This document shows positions 55,091 through 63,877 of a stretch of 64,000 bases of DNA, piece after piece (within the stretch, counting starts at the first letter, position 1; each line of letters starts with the position of its first letter). A model generated the notes under the pieces. The model was given only the letters and a program-made list of their open reading frames with translations, had not been told where the DNA came from and did not search any database. The stretch comes from Bellilinea sp. (GTDB taxonomy: Bacteria; Chloroflexota; Anaerolineae; Anaerolineales; Anaerolineaceae): positions 682,001-746,000 of the forward strand of contig BPHQ01000001.1 in assembly GCA_026003615.1 (NCBI GenBank), written 5' to 3'. A program made the translations under genes and the position numbers.

Positions 55091-55907
55091 TTTGACATTT
55101 ATGACAATCCAGTTGGTCACCGATGGGGTCGGGGGTGGGAGTTGCTCGCAGGTCACGATAGCCCGATTCGATCATCCACTGACATATGATTGGACCGCCG
55201 TGTGGGTCTGGACCGGGTCCTCCAAAGCCTGGGGGTAGGCCAGAAAATCCTCTGAAATAGCCAAAATCGCCGGTTAACTGATCCACGGCTGCTTTGGAGA
55301 GTTCACGGTCTCCAATTGCAATTGCGTGGATGTGGATAGGAGAACCGGGATAAAGTTCATCCAAATCCCTTAACCAGGCGGCAAATCCGGCAACACGCAG
55401 GGCATGAATCAGGGACGGGATATCATCCCAAAGGATGGTGTAGGTGCCTTTACGCATGACGGAAAGATCTACTGCTCCGCCACCTGCATGAGTACCAAAA
55501 CTGGCATCCACCTGCCGGGTGTAAGAACCCTGGGTGATGGCGTAGCCAAGAAGGTCAATTTCGCCTTGATACAACTCCGCGGCGTGTTTAAGCATCGAGT
55601 AGGTACGCTGATTGAGTAAAAACCCATTGACGCTAAGGATGGTGTAATCCTCTTCGGGTTTCTGGCAACCTTCCGGCTCCGGGTAGAACAACCGGGTAGG
55701 GGTTGAAAATGGCAACGGTGTGTATGTGAGGGTTGGGGTATAAAAAGGAGCGGTTGTATCAGGCGAGGTGGTAAATGATCGTTTGAGGGTATGTGATGAG
55801 GTGGGCGAGAGGGTTGGCGAATTCGGCAATGGAGCGCTGGTGCAACCTGCCAGCAAAATCAGAATGAATGAAAACCAGATGATAGGTTGAGGTGATCTGG
55901 ATGACAT
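55083..55907 (-). CDS. Lipoprotein with M15-like (VanY/D-Ala-D-Ala peptidase-like) domain
   Basis: A 274-residue protein. The lipobox ILLAGC places Cys22 as the lipid-bearing residue. A Thr/Ser/Pro-rich linker follows (residues 25-75). The C-terminal domain has zinc-type motifs FGTHAGGGAVDLSV (H-x6-D) and IHIHAIAIGD, in the arrangement of M15 metallopeptidases that trim peptidoglycan stems. A catalytic Glu is not obvious. Peptidase activity is therefore likely but not certain. It ends in a Cys-containing tail (DCHKCQIK). Confidence 0.7.
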   Translation of the reverse strand: MSSRSPQPIIWFSFILILLAGCTSAPLPNSPTLSPTSSHTLKRSFTTSPDTTAPFYTPTLTYTPLPFSTPTRLFYPEPEGCQKPEEDYTILSVNGFLLNQRTYSMLKHAAELYQGEIDLLGYAITQGSYTRQVDASFGTHAGGGAVDLSVMRKGTYTILWDDIPSLIHALRVAGFAAWLRDLDELYPGSPIHIHAIAIGDRELSKAAVDQLTGDFGYFRGFSGLPPGFGGPGPDPHGGPIICQWMIESGYRDLRATPTPDPIGDQLDCHKCQIK

Positions 55908-55946
55908 CGAAAATAAGTAGAATTGGTTTGATTAATCTGATTAATC

Positions 55947-55983
55947 AAAAAGCGCGGAGTGATAGATGGTATCTGCTCCGCGC
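55947..55983 (-). terminator. Terminator of the 47-residue peptide gene
   Basis: A perfect 8-bp GC-rich stem (55983-55976 with 55959-55952, minus strand) is followed by five T (55951-55947). It lies 30 bases after the small gene's stop. Confidence 0.85.
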
Positions 55984-56013
55984 CCGTCAAGAGTGACAAA
56001 GGGGGATGAGAGA

Positions 56014-56157
56014 TTATCCGCCGGTGGCTATCTGGTCATCCAGCAGAATTTGAATTGTCTCCTCGTCCAGTTCTAACATAATCGGCAAGACGGGCGCGGG
56101 TTGAGTTGAGGTAGTGATATCAACCTCTTGGATGCTATTTTCTTCAACGGGATTCAT
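56014..56157 (-). CDS. 47-residue acidic peptide, unknown function
   Basis: A short gene with complete expression signals: promoter, GGAGG seven bases before the ATG (56155-56157), and a terminator. The peptide starts MNPVEENSIQEVDITT, has a Pro-rich centre (TQPAPVLP) and a Leu/Ile-rich acidic helix (LELDEETIQILLDDQ), and ends in ATGG. It has no Cys and no signal peptide. I recognise no family. A Gly-Gly end and a leader-like acidic helix are seen in peptide precursors and in Pup-like tags, but no maturation enzyme lies nearby. It could equally be a small regulatory protein. Confidence 0.7.
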   Translation of the reverse strand: MNPVEENSIQEVDITTSTQPAPVLPIMLELDEETIQILLDDQIATGG

Positions 56158-56186
56158 TTTTAAACCTCCAACAATATTTCTCCATC

Positions 56187-56215
56187 ATCCTAACAGCCTT
56201 ATACACAGGAGTCAA
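56187..56215 (-). promoter_or_regulatory. Sigma-70 promoter of the 47-residue peptide gene
   Basis: On the minus strand TTGACT (56215-56210) and TAGGAT (56192-56187) are 17 bases apart, placed between the argH stop and the small gene. Confidence 0.65.
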
Positions 56216-56224
56216 GGATGGTTT

Positions 56225-57604
56225 TTAGTACAATTTGTGCAACATTTCACGGGCTTGAACAATCTGGGTTTTGACCGATTCGGAAGAAGTGCCGCCAAAT
56301 TGCGAACGTCGTTCTACCGCTAAGTGCGGGTCGAGTAATCTGTTTAATTGACCCGGGAGACGTTCATGGATTTTGGCAAGTCGCTCAGCGGAAACCTGTA
56401 AGAGGGTAATCCCCTGATTCGCGCATTCCTTAACTAACTCACCGACAAGACGGTGAGCCTTTCGAAAGGGGATGCCTTGCAGGACCAGAAAGTCGGCAAT
56501 TTCGGTTGCCAATAGCGTGGGATCCAAACCAGCGGATAGTTTCGATGGATTAACGACTAGACTTCGAAGAATACCGGATATAACCGGTAAAATCAAGCTG
56601 AGGGAATCAAAAGTGCTGAACACGGCTGGCTTATCTTCCTGCAGATCTTTATCATAAGCAGAGGGTAGGTTTTTAAGCACGCTCAAAAAGCCGGTTAATT
56701 TGCCGATGGTGGTACCAGCTTTGGCGCGGGTTAATTCCAACATATCAGGGTTTTTCTTTTGAGGCATGATGGAGGAACCGGTGGTGTAAGCATCCGGCAA
56801 TTCCACAAAGCCAAATTCCGTGGTGGAGAACACAATTAGCGCTTCGGCAAGCCGGGAGAGATGAACAGAAACAAGGGAAGCAAAGAAAAGGAAAGAAGCG
56901 GCTGCATCTCGACTGGAAACAGCATCTATGCTATTGGGCATTGGTGCGTCAAAACCCAGTTTTTGAGCCAGGCGAAAGCGATTAATCGGGTAAGGGCAAC
57001 CGGCTAAGGCAGAGGATCCCAACGGACACAGGTTGGCTTGCTTCAACAGGAAAGCCAGATACTGCCGATCGCGTTGGAGAGGGTAAAAGTGGGAAAGCCA
57101 CCAGTGGGAAAGGAGGATGGGTTGAGCACGCTGCAAATGCGTATAGCCAGGAATCATCAAGCCCAAATCGGTTTCTGCACGGTCAATCAATGCCTGTTGA
57201 ACTTCTCGGAGGGCATTTTCCAGAATACCGCCTGCTTCGCGCAGCCAGAGTAAAAAATCGGTCATCACCTGATCGTTGCGGCTGCGTCCGGTATGCAGTT
57301 TACCAGCCGGTTCACCGATTAATTCAAACAAACGGCGCTCAATGGCAGTATGAACATCCTCATCATCAGGTTTTATTTGGAAAGATTGATCTTGAATCTC
57401 ACTCGAAATTTGTTCTAAGCCTCGTTGAATTTGTTGATGTTCTTCCGAAGATAACAAACCAATTTCTGCCAGTTCTTCAGCCCAGATGCTGGATGCTCTC
57501 ACATCAAAAGGGGCAAGCCGCCAGTCGAACGCAATGGATGCGTTCAACTGGGCGGCAAGTATATCGGTTTGAGAAGAAAAGCGTCCTCCCCACAATTTCG
57601 TCAC
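56225..57604 (-). CDS. argH: Argininosuccinate lyase
   Basis: ArgH splits argininosuccinate to arginine and fumarate. Family motifs: LWGGRFSSQTD at the N-terminus, HTGRSRNDQVMTDF, PGYTHLQRAQPILLSHW and the flexible catalytic loop GSSIMPQKKNPDMLEL. From a GTG at 57604 the protein has 459 residues; GGAG lies six bases before it, while a TTG at 57610 directly abuts the same GGAG and is a poorer start. It follows argG by 14 bases, so both are in one attenuated operon. Confidence 0.96.
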   Translation of the reverse strand: MTKLWGGRFSSQTDILAAQLNASIAFDWRLAPFDVRASSIWAEELAEIGLLSSEEHQQIQRGLEQISSEIQDQSFQIKPDDEDVHTAIERRLFELIGEPAGKLHTGRSRNDQVMTDFLLWLREAGGILENALREVQQALIDRAETDLGLMIPGYTHLQRAQPILLSHWWLSHFYPLQRDRQYLAFLLKQANLCPLGSSALAGCPYPINRFRLAQKLGFDAPMPNSIDAVSSRDAAASFLFFASLVSVHLSRLAEALIVFSTTEFGFVELPDAYTTGSSIMPQKKNPDMLELTRAKAGTTIGKLTGFLSVLKNLPSAYDKDLQEDKPAVFSTFDSLSLILPVISGILRSLVVNPSKLSAGLDPTLLATEIADFLVLQGIPFRKAHRLVGELVKECANQGITLLQVSAERLAKIHERLPGQLNRLLDPHLAVERRSQFGGTSSESVKTQIVQAREMLHKLY

Positions 57605-57618
57605 GGTCAACTCCTGTT

Positions 57619-58890
57619 TCAGTCTCGCTTGAATTTGGCGTAGTCGGGTTGGTCGTATTGAGCCGGCTTCTTTTTGTGAATCTTGCGTAGAGCCTGCACT
57701 TTCATGGGAAGACCAAACAGTGTGATGAATCCCTGCGCGTCTTTTTGATTATAAACATCATCCTGACCAAAGGTAGCAAAGTCTTCCCGGTATAAACTTT
57801 CTGGACTGGTTCTTCCGGCGATGATGATGTTGCCCTTGTACAATTTGAGTTTTACTGTGCCGGTCACCGTTTCCTGTGTCTTGTTAATAAATTGATCAAG
57901 AGCCTCGCGCAAGGGGGTAAACCATTGTCCGTTGTAGACCAATTCCGCATAGCGGTGAGCGATGACTTCCTTGAAGTGAAGAGTATCCCGGTCAAGGCAA
58001 AGGGCTTCCAATTCCTGATGGGCTGCGAGAAGAATGGTTCCACCGGGAGTTTCATATACACCGTGTGATTTCATACCAACCAGCCGGTTTTCAACCAGGT
58101 CCACTCTTCCAATGGCGTGTTTTCCGCCAATGTCGTTCAGAGCGGCGATAAGTTCGTGTGGAGGCAATAAGTTACCGTTCAATTTGGTTGGGATGCCTTT
58201 TTCAAAATCAAGGGTGATGATTTCCGGCTGATCGGGTGCGTTCAGTGGAGAGTTGGTCATCTGGTACATGTTTTCTTCCGGCTCGTTCCATGGGTCTTCC
58301 AGTAAACCTCCTTCGTGAGATAAGTGCCATAAATTTTTATCTCGGCTGTAAATGGATTTGAGGGTAGATGATACGGGTATATTGTGAGCCTGAGCATAAG
58401 CCAGGGCGTCTTCTCTTGACCGAATGTTCCACTCTCGCCAGGGTGCAATCACTTTCAAACGAGGATCTAACGCCATTGCGGTGAGCTCAAAACGCACCTG
58501 ATCATTCCCTTTGCCGGTGCAGCCATGAGCGATGGCATCCGCTCCTTCTTTCTGAGCCGTTTTTACCAGATGGTAAGCAATTAAGGGCCGGGCAATGGAT
58601 GTCCCTAACAGGTATTTCCGCTCGTAAATTGCGCCAGATTTCAAAAGCGGCATTAAATAATCGCGGGCAAATTCTTCTTTGAGGTCATCAATGTAGATTT
58701 TACTGGCGCCGCTGGCTTTGGCTTTGGCTGGTAATCCTGAAAGTTCTTCACCTTGTCCGATATCGGCGGTATAGCAAATGACCTCACAACCGTAGTTCTC
58801 AATCAGCCAGGGAACGATCACTGAGGTATCCAGCCCGCCTGAGTATGCCAGCACCACCTTTTTGATTTTTGATTTTCCGTTCTTTTTCAT
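57619..58890 (-). CDS. argG: Argininosuccinate synthase
   Basis: ArgG condenses citrulline and aspartate with ATP. The N-terminal PP-loop is [12 protein letters not shown]. Other motifs: [32 protein letters not shown] and [21 protein letters not shown]. The 423-residue length is slightly longer than the common ~400 because of a Lys-rich tail ([20 protein letters not shown]). The ATG at 58890 has GGAG 8 bases upstream; a longer frame would run through the attenuator hairpin. It is controlled by the leader peptide and terminator upstream. Confidence 0.96.
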   Translation of the reverse strand: MKKNGKSKIKKVVLAYSGGLDTSVIVPWLIENYGCEVICYTADIGQGEELSGLPAKAKASGASKIYIDDLKEEFARDYLMPLLKSGAIYERKYLLGTSIARPLIAYHLVKTAQKEGADAIAHGCTGKGNDQVRFELTAMALDPRLKVIAPWREWNIRSREDALAYAQAHNIPVSSTLKSIYSRDKNLWHLSHEGGLLEDPWNEPEENMYQMTNSPLNAPDQPEIITLDFEKGIPTKLNGNLLPPHELIAALNDIGGKHAIGRVDLVENRLVGMKSHGVYETPGGTILLAAHQELEALCLDRDTLHFKEVIAHRYAELVYNGQWFTPLREALDQFINKTQETVTGTVKLKLYKGNIIIAGRTSPESLYREDFATFGQDDVYNQKDAQGFITLFGLPMKVQALRKIHKKKPAQYDQPDYAKFKRD

Positions 58891-58920
58891 GTCTTTTTCT
58901 CCTTTTTTTCTATTGGGAAT

Positions 58921-58951
58921 AAAAAATGCCCTCCACGGTTGGGAGGGCATT
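58921..58951 (-). terminator. Attenuator terminator upstream of argG
   Basis: On the minus strand an 8- to 10-bp stem (58949-58942 with 58934-58927, extendable by A-T pairs) is followed by six T. It lies between the leader peptide stop and the argG ribosome-binding site, so it can only end transcription before argG. Confidence 0.88.
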
Positions 58952-58977
58952 GGGTTACAGATGTATGAATCGGATTC

Positions 58978-59070
58978 TTACCGGGTAACTCCAAAAACGC
59001 CAACCACCCCGTGGATATTGGGGACAGTTAGCGGACGACGGAAGCGGAGCTCGGAAGAAAGATGATTCAT
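58978..59070 (-). CDS. Arginine-containing leader peptide of argG-argH
   Basis: A 30-residue open frame from ATG (59068-59070) to TAA. It reads MNHLSSELRFRRPLTV, then PNIHGVVGVFGVTR. Four of 30 codons are arginine (CGC, CGT, CGT, CGG), with R-F-R-R at positions 9-12 and Arg as the final residue. It lies directly between a good promoter and the terminator of an arginine biosynthesis operon. This is the layout of a ribosome-mediated attenuator. An AAGG lies upstream. The peptide has no other evident function. Confidence 0.75.
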   Translation of the reverse strand: MNHLSSELRFRRPLTVPNIHGVVGVFGVTR

Positions 59071-59095
59071 CTCAAAAACCTTCTTATTGCCCATG

Positions 59096-59124
59096 ATGAT
59101 ACGCAAGTTTGAGCAATTTGTCAA
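59096..59124 (-). promoter_or_regulatory. Sigma-70 promoter of the arg leader
   Basis: On the minus strand a perfect TTGACA (59124-59119) and TATCAT (59101-59096) are 17 bases apart, placed just after the acnA stop and about 25 bases before the leader-peptide ATG. Confidence 0.8.
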
Positions 59125-59127
59125 TCA

Positions 59128-61839
59128 TCAATTTTGCAAATTATCGGTTGTTCGTTGATGAATGTGGGCGAGGATGGTGTTCATTATACCACCGTTGAGG
59201 TAATACTGGATTTCTTTGGGTGTATCCAGGCGGACAATTGCCGGGAAGGAGATAATCTTCTCCTCCGAGCGGGCTTCTACGATGACCTCTTTTCCGGAAT
59301 ACAAGTCTGGTGTAATGTTTTTGATGGCAAAGATTTCATCTCCTTTGAGGCCGATTGTTTGAGCATTCTGGCCAGGCTTGAATTGAAGGGGAAGTACGCC
59401 CATACCTGCCAAATTGGAGCGGTGAATGCGCTCAAATGACTCTGCAATGACAGCTTTAACACCCAGTAACAAAACCCCTTTGGCAGCCCAATCTCGACTC
59501 GAACCAGTGCCATATTCTTTACCGGCAAGAATGATCAGTGGGACACCTTCCGATTGATAACGCATCGCCGCATCGTAGATGGTCATTTGCTCCCCGCCAG
59601 GGAAGTGTCGGGTATAACCACCTTCTACGCCTGGAACGAGCAGGTTCTTCAAGCGGATATTGGCAAACGTACCCCGTGTCATCACCCGGTCATTTCCACG
59701 CCTTGACCCGTAAGAATTGAACTCTGAAGGCGGCACGCCTTTGCTGATCAGGTACTGACCAGCCGGGCTATTGACGGCGATACTCCCCGCCGGTGATATG
59801 TGGTCGGTGGTGATTGAATCGCCGAGCAGAGCCAAAACCCGCGCGTTGAGTATATCTTGACCGCCAGAGGATGGAATATTAAAAAAGGGTGGTTCTTGTA
59901 AGTATGTCGAGTTTTCGTCCCAGTGGTAAAGCAGATCATTCCCACTTTGAATCTGGTTCCATAACTCACTCATCTGGAAAATGGCAGCGTAGGCTTCCGC
60001 AAACATTTCGGGACGGATGTGGCGGTGAATGTGTTCTTCCACTTCCTGAGAAGAAGGCCAAATATCCTTGAGGTAAACCGGCTGGCCGTCATTGCCAATG
60101 CCGAGCGGCTCATTCAGTAAATCCATATCTATTGTGCCGGCCAGAGCGTAAGCCACAACCAAAGGGGGAGAAGCCAGGAAGTTGGCACGGGTATGAGGAC
60201 TGATGCGTCCTTCAAAGTTGCGGTTGCCCGATAAGACGGCACCTACCACAAGATTGTTTTCCTTGATGGCTTGCACAATCTTTTCCGGTAGGGGGCCAGC
60301 GTTGCCGATACAGGTCGTGCAGCCATACCCGACCAGATAAAATCCCAATGCTTCCAGGTCATCCATTAAACCGGCATCGGTGAGATAGTCCGTAACTACC
60401 CGTGAACCGGGCGCCAAAGAAGTTTTAACATAAGGTTTGACTTTTAACCCTTTTTCAACCGCTTTTTTAGCAAGCAAACCAGCGCTCATCATTACAAAAG
60501 GATTAGAGGTATTGGTGCAAGAGGTAATGGCGGCAATGACCACCGAACCATGTTTCAATTCACTGGTTTTGCCGTTCGTTGGGATTATCGCTCTACGCCC
60601 AAGTTCTTCTGGCGAAATGCCAAACCCATTTTCGGCCTTAGGTGCTGTAAGAGACTTCTGAAATACACTGCGTACTTCGGTAAGGGGAATACGGTCCTGC
60701 GGGCGGCGTGGACCTGCGACCGAAGGTTCAATCAGGGAGAGATCAACTTCCAGGACATGGGTGTATTCGGGATCAGGGGTAGATGAAGAGCGGAAGAGCA
60801 TTTGTGCTTGATAATAAGCCTCGACCAATTCCACCAGTGGTTCAGGCCTGTTGGTCAGGCGAAGATAATCAAGGGTTTGGTAATCCACGGGGAAGTAAAG
60901 GATAGTTGCACCGCTCTCTGGAGCCATGTTGGCGATCATTGCCCGGTCTGCCAGGGCGAGATGATCCAGACCCGGGCCGAAAAATTCAACAAATTTATCC
61001 ACTACCCCTAATTTTCGCAAGGATTGGATGATAAAGAGAGTCAGGTCGGTTGGGGTCACACCTTCGCGCAATTGACCACTGAGACGAACGCCAATGACAT
61101 CTGGCGCGACAATCTCAATAGGCTCACCAAGCATGGCGGCAACGGCTTCAATACCTCCAACACCCCAGCCAACCACCCCTAAGCCGTTGATCATGGTTGT
61201 GTGTGAGTCGGTTCCGACGAGTGTGTCCGGAAAGACGATGACAGAATCATTCTCTTCACGGGTCAGGATTACTGTTGCAAGATATTCCAGATTGACCTGA
61301 TGAACAATTCCGGAAGCTGGCGGTACGATCCGAAGGTTTTTGAAGGCTTTTTGCGCCCAGTGGAGAAATTCGTAACGCTCTCGGTTTCGTTGAAATTCCA
61401 ACTCGGCATTTAGCCGGTAGGCATCTGGATTTGCGTAATAATCCACCTGAATCGAATGGTCAATGACCAGATCAACTGGTACAACGGGATTGACTTTGCG
61501 AGGATCATCATTCATTCTTGCCAGGGCAGAGCGCATCGCGGCAAGGTCGTTGACCACAGGGACACCGGTAAAATCCTGAAGCACAACCCGGCCAGGGAAA
61601 ACGGGTATGGTAGGGCGAATTTCTTGGTGTGGCTGCCAGTTGAGCAAATTTTGCACATCGGCGGGACTGGTTTCACCGCTTTCTTGCTTGCGAAGAACTC
61701 CTTCAAGCAACACACGGATGGAAAAAGGAAGGCGGTTTAATTGTTCAATGCTGGCGCCAGCAGCATTGAAAAGAGGAAAAAAAGAATATTCTTTATCGTT
61801 TACCTTTAGGATTGCCTGCTTGGAATGTTCAATGGTCAT
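59128..61839 (-). CDS. acnA: Aconitate hydratase, AcnA type
   Basis: Aconitase interconverts citrate and isocitrate in the TCA cycle with a [4Fe-4S] cluster. Cluster Cys residues are in AITSCTNTSNPFVM and GYGCTTCIGNAGPL. Other motifs: FPDTLVGTDSHTTMINGLGV, LTGRPVK-like parts are absent as expected, SRRGNDRVMTRGTFANIR, and the swivelling-domain AGKEYGTGSSRDWAAKG. The 903-residue length and order fit the AcnA/IRP1 group rather than AcnB. It has its own promoter (TTGAAG and TATAAT) and no operon partner. Confidence 0.97.
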   Translation of the reverse strand: MTIEHSKQAILKVNDKEYSFFPLFNAAGASIEQLNRLPFSIRVLLEGVLRKQESGETSPADVQNLLNWQPHQEIRPTIPVFPGRVVLQDFTGVPVVNDLAAMRSALARMNDDPRKVNPVVPVDLVIDHSIQVDYYANPDAYRLNAELEFQRNRERYEFLHWAQKAFKNLRIVPPASGIVHQVNLEYLATVILTREENDSVIVFPDTLVGTDSHTTMINGLGVVGWGVGGIEAVAAMLGEPIEIVAPDVIGVRLSGQLREGVTPTDLTLFIIQSLRKLGVVDKFVEFFGPGLDHLALADRAMIANMAPESGATILYFPVDYQTLDYLRLTNRPEPLVELVEAYYQAQMLFRSSSTPDPEYTHVLEVDLSLIEPSVAGPRRPQDRIPLTEVRSVFQKSLTAPKAENGFGISPEELGRRAIIPTNGKTSELKHGSVVIAAITSCTNTSNPFVMMSAGLLAKKAVEKGLKVKPYVKTSLAPGSRVVTDYLTDAGLMDDLEALGFYLVGYGCTTCIGNAGPLPEKIVQAIKENNLVVGAVLSGNRNFEGRISPHTRANFLASPPLVVAYALAGTIDMDLLNEPLGIGNDGQPVYLKDIWPSSQEVEEHIHRHIRPEMFAEAYAAIFQMSELWNQIQSGNDLLYHWDENSTYLQEPPFFNIPSSGGQDILNARVLALLGDSITTDHISPAGSIAVNSPAGQYLISKGVPPSEFNSYGSRRGNDRVMTRGTFANIRLKNLLVPGVEGGYTRHFPGGEQMTIYDAAMRYQSEGVPLIILAGKEYGTGSSRDWAAKGVLLLGVKAVIAESFERIHRSNLAGMGVLPLQFKPGQNAQTIGLKGDEIFAIKNITPDLYSGKEVIVEARSEEKIISFPAIVRLDTPKEIQYYLNGGIMNTILAHIHQRTTDNLQN

Positions 61840-61877
61840 GGCTGCCCTCTCTTGGCGAATGAATCGGATATTGTGGG

Positions 61878-61906
61878 ATTATAATCTCAACATTTTTGGA
61901 CTTCAA
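61878..61906 (-). promoter_or_regulatory. Sigma-70 promoter of acnA
   Basis: On the minus strand TTGAAG (61906-61901) and a perfect TATAAT (61883-61878) are 17 bases apart, about 40 bases before the acnA ATG. Confidence 0.75.
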
Positions 61907-61949
61907 GTTTTTGATCATTCCTGATTGCGGCAGGATTATAATTTTGGTG

Positions 61950-63134
61950 ATGAACCAATCAACCGAGTCCCAAATTCGTACCAGCAGTGATGCTGATTTG
62001 GCCTTTGCGGTAGTTGTGTTGGCGTCCTTCTTCGCGACATTCAGTTCGATGAAGGCAGCAACACCGCTTGAAATTATCCTGATGATTGTGTTGGGAACCA
62101 GTTATCTCACTATTGGTATTTATGGTTTCGCTTATTGCTCGAAGTCGCAAAAATTAATCCTGAGTATTGCTTATTTCATCATTCAAATTTTGCTTGGAGC
62201 CTGGATTGTTTATTTGGGAAAAGGTGCGGGGTTTAATGCGATGGTATTATTGCCGCTCGCCGGACATGCGGTTATTTTGCTTCCACGAAGAATCAGTTAT
62301 TTTGCTCAGTTTTCTATTTTGCTTGCTTATGTTGTGGCAGTTTATGCTTTTTCGGATAATTTACAATCTGTTTGGGAAGGTTTACCGATTTTTTTTGCCG
62401 GTTTGGTTTTTATCGTTGTTTTCACCCAAATGGCATTGAATGAAGAGGCTTCGCGTCGTGAAGTGGAACGATTGGTTGGCGAGTTAACTCATGCAAATCA
62501 GCAATTGCGAGATTATGCGGCTCAGATTGAAGATCTGGCAATCATCAAAGAACGCAATCGGCTGGCACGAGAAATTCATGATGGGTTGGGACACTACCTG
62601 ACCAGTATTCACATGCAAATTAAAGCAGCCAGCGCCTTGCTGAATAATGATCCTCAAAAATCAGCCCAGCACCTTCAAAAGGCAATTACACTCACGCAAG
62701 AAGCCCTTTCGGATGTCCGTCAATCCGTCGGGACACTGCGCAGCCAACCTCATCAGGATATTCCCCTGGAAAAGATCATCCCCCGATTGCTTGAAAGTGC
62801 AAAATCGTTTGGAATTGAACCCGAACTCCGTGTTATTGGTGTAGGGCGGGAATTGAGTGCCACTACCTACTGGACACTTTTCCGCGCAGTTCAGGAGGGG
62901 ATTTCAAATGCGTGTAAACATTCCAGGGCGCGGAATTTATCGGTTTGTCTGGATTATTCTTCCCCAGATTGGGTTGTTTTGACCCTGCAAGATGATGGCG
63001 TGGGTGTTGATAATTTGAAAGAAGGCTTTGGTCTGATGGGATTGAGGGAGCGTGTTCAAATTGTGGGTGGAGATTTCCAACTTTTGGAAAGTCCTTCAAA
63101 AGGATTCGGTTTTAAGATCAAGGTGCCAGCATGA
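61950..63134 (+). CDS. NarX/DesK-like sensor histidine kinase
   Basis: A 394-residue membrane kinase. About six TM segments fill residues 10-165 (FAVVVLASFFATFSS, IILMIVLGTSYLTIGIYGF, LIFFAGLVFIVVF-like). A coiled coil leads to the HisKA_3 domain with His210 in RLAREIHDGLGHYLTSIH. A compact HATPase_c domain ends the protein (VQEGISNACKHSRARN; DDGVGVDNLKEGFGLMGLRERV). It overlaps the response regulator start by 4 bases (ATGA), so they form a two-component pair. The stimulus is unknown. The ATG at 61950 was chosen; a longer frame begins inside the acnA promoter region. Confidence 0.9.
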   Translation: MNQSTESQIRTSSDADLAFAVVVLASFFATFSSMKAATPLEIILMIVLGTSYLTIGIYGFAYCSKSQKLILSIAYFIIQILLGAWIVYLGKGAGFNAMVLLPLAGHAVILLPRRISYFAQFSILLAYVVAVYAFSDNLQSVWEGLPIFFAGLVFIVVFTQMALNEEASRREVERLVGELTHANQQLRDYAAQIEDLAIIKERNRLAREIHDGLGHYLTSIHMQIKAASALLNNDPQKSAQHLQKAITLTQEALSDVRQSVGTLRSQPHQDIPLEKIIPRLLESAKSFGIEPELRVIGVGRELSATTYWTLFRAVQEGISNACKHSRARNLSVCLDYSSPDWVVLTLQDDGVGVDNLKEGFGLMGLRERVQIVGGDFQLLESPSKGFGFKIKVPA

Positions 63135-63787
63135 ACTCAAAGATAAAAATTCTCCTCGTTGATGATCAGGCACTCTTTCGAGAGGGCTTAAGGACACTAC
63201 TTGAATTACAGCCAGATTTTGAGGTGGTAGGGGAGGCATCTCAAGGTGAGGAAGCCCTGCGGATGGCAGTCAGTACCAGCCCTAATGTGATTTTGATGGA
63301 CTTGAGAATGCCGGTCATGGATGGGGTGACGGCTACGAGGCGCATCAAAGACAGTTTGCCTCAGTGCAAAGTCATCGTTCTGACGACTTTTGACGATGAT
63401 GAAGATGTTTTTGAGGGTTTGCGGGCGGGGGCGGTAGGATATTTACTCAAAGATGTTTCCTCGGAGAAGTTATATGAGGCCATTCGTTCGGCAGCGCGAG
63501 GTGAATACTTTTTGCTGCCCTCCATCACGGCAAAGGTTATGGCTGAATTTTCTCGAATGGCCAGACCGATAAAAACACCTCTGGAGGATATTGGAATTAA
63601 GTTGTCGTCACGGGAATTGGAAGTGTTGCGGTTGGTTGCTCAGGGTGCCAGTAATAAAGAAATAGCCGAAACGCTGGTGATTGCAGAAGGCACAGTAAAA
63701 AATCATTTGACAAATATCCTTGCAAAACTGGAAGCACGTGATCGGATGCAGGCAGTATTAAGAGCCCGTGAATTAGGTTTGATATAG
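63131..63787 (+). CDS. NarL/LuxR-family response regulator
   Basis: A 218-residue regulator. The receiver domain carries phospho-acceptor Asp57 (VILMDLRMPVMDG), an early acidic pair (LLVDDQALFREG) and the conserved Lys near VGYLLKDVSSEKL. The C-terminal LuxR HTH reads LSSRELEVLRLVAQGASNKEIAE then GTVKNHLTNILAKL. It is coupled to the kinase gene by a 4-base overlap. Its targets cannot be told; the next gene downstream on the same strand is one candidate. Confidence 0.95.
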   Translation: MNSKIKILLVDDQALFREGLRTLLELQPDFEVVGEASQGEEALRMAVSTSPNVILMDLRMPVMDGVTATRRIKDSLPQCKVIVLTTFDDDEDVFEGLRAGAVGYLLKDVSSEKLYEAIRSAARGEYFLLPSITAKVMAEFSRMARPIKTPLEDIGIKLSSRELEVLRLVAQGASNKEIAETLVIAEGTVKNHLTNILAKLEARDRMQAVLRARELGLI

Positions 63788-63877
63788 CAGGTTTGGATTG
63801 TGACTGAAAATGTGACCTTGGCTGGATGCACTTGCCGATGATCAAAGTTATGATTTGAGAATTACCGGGAGGAAATT

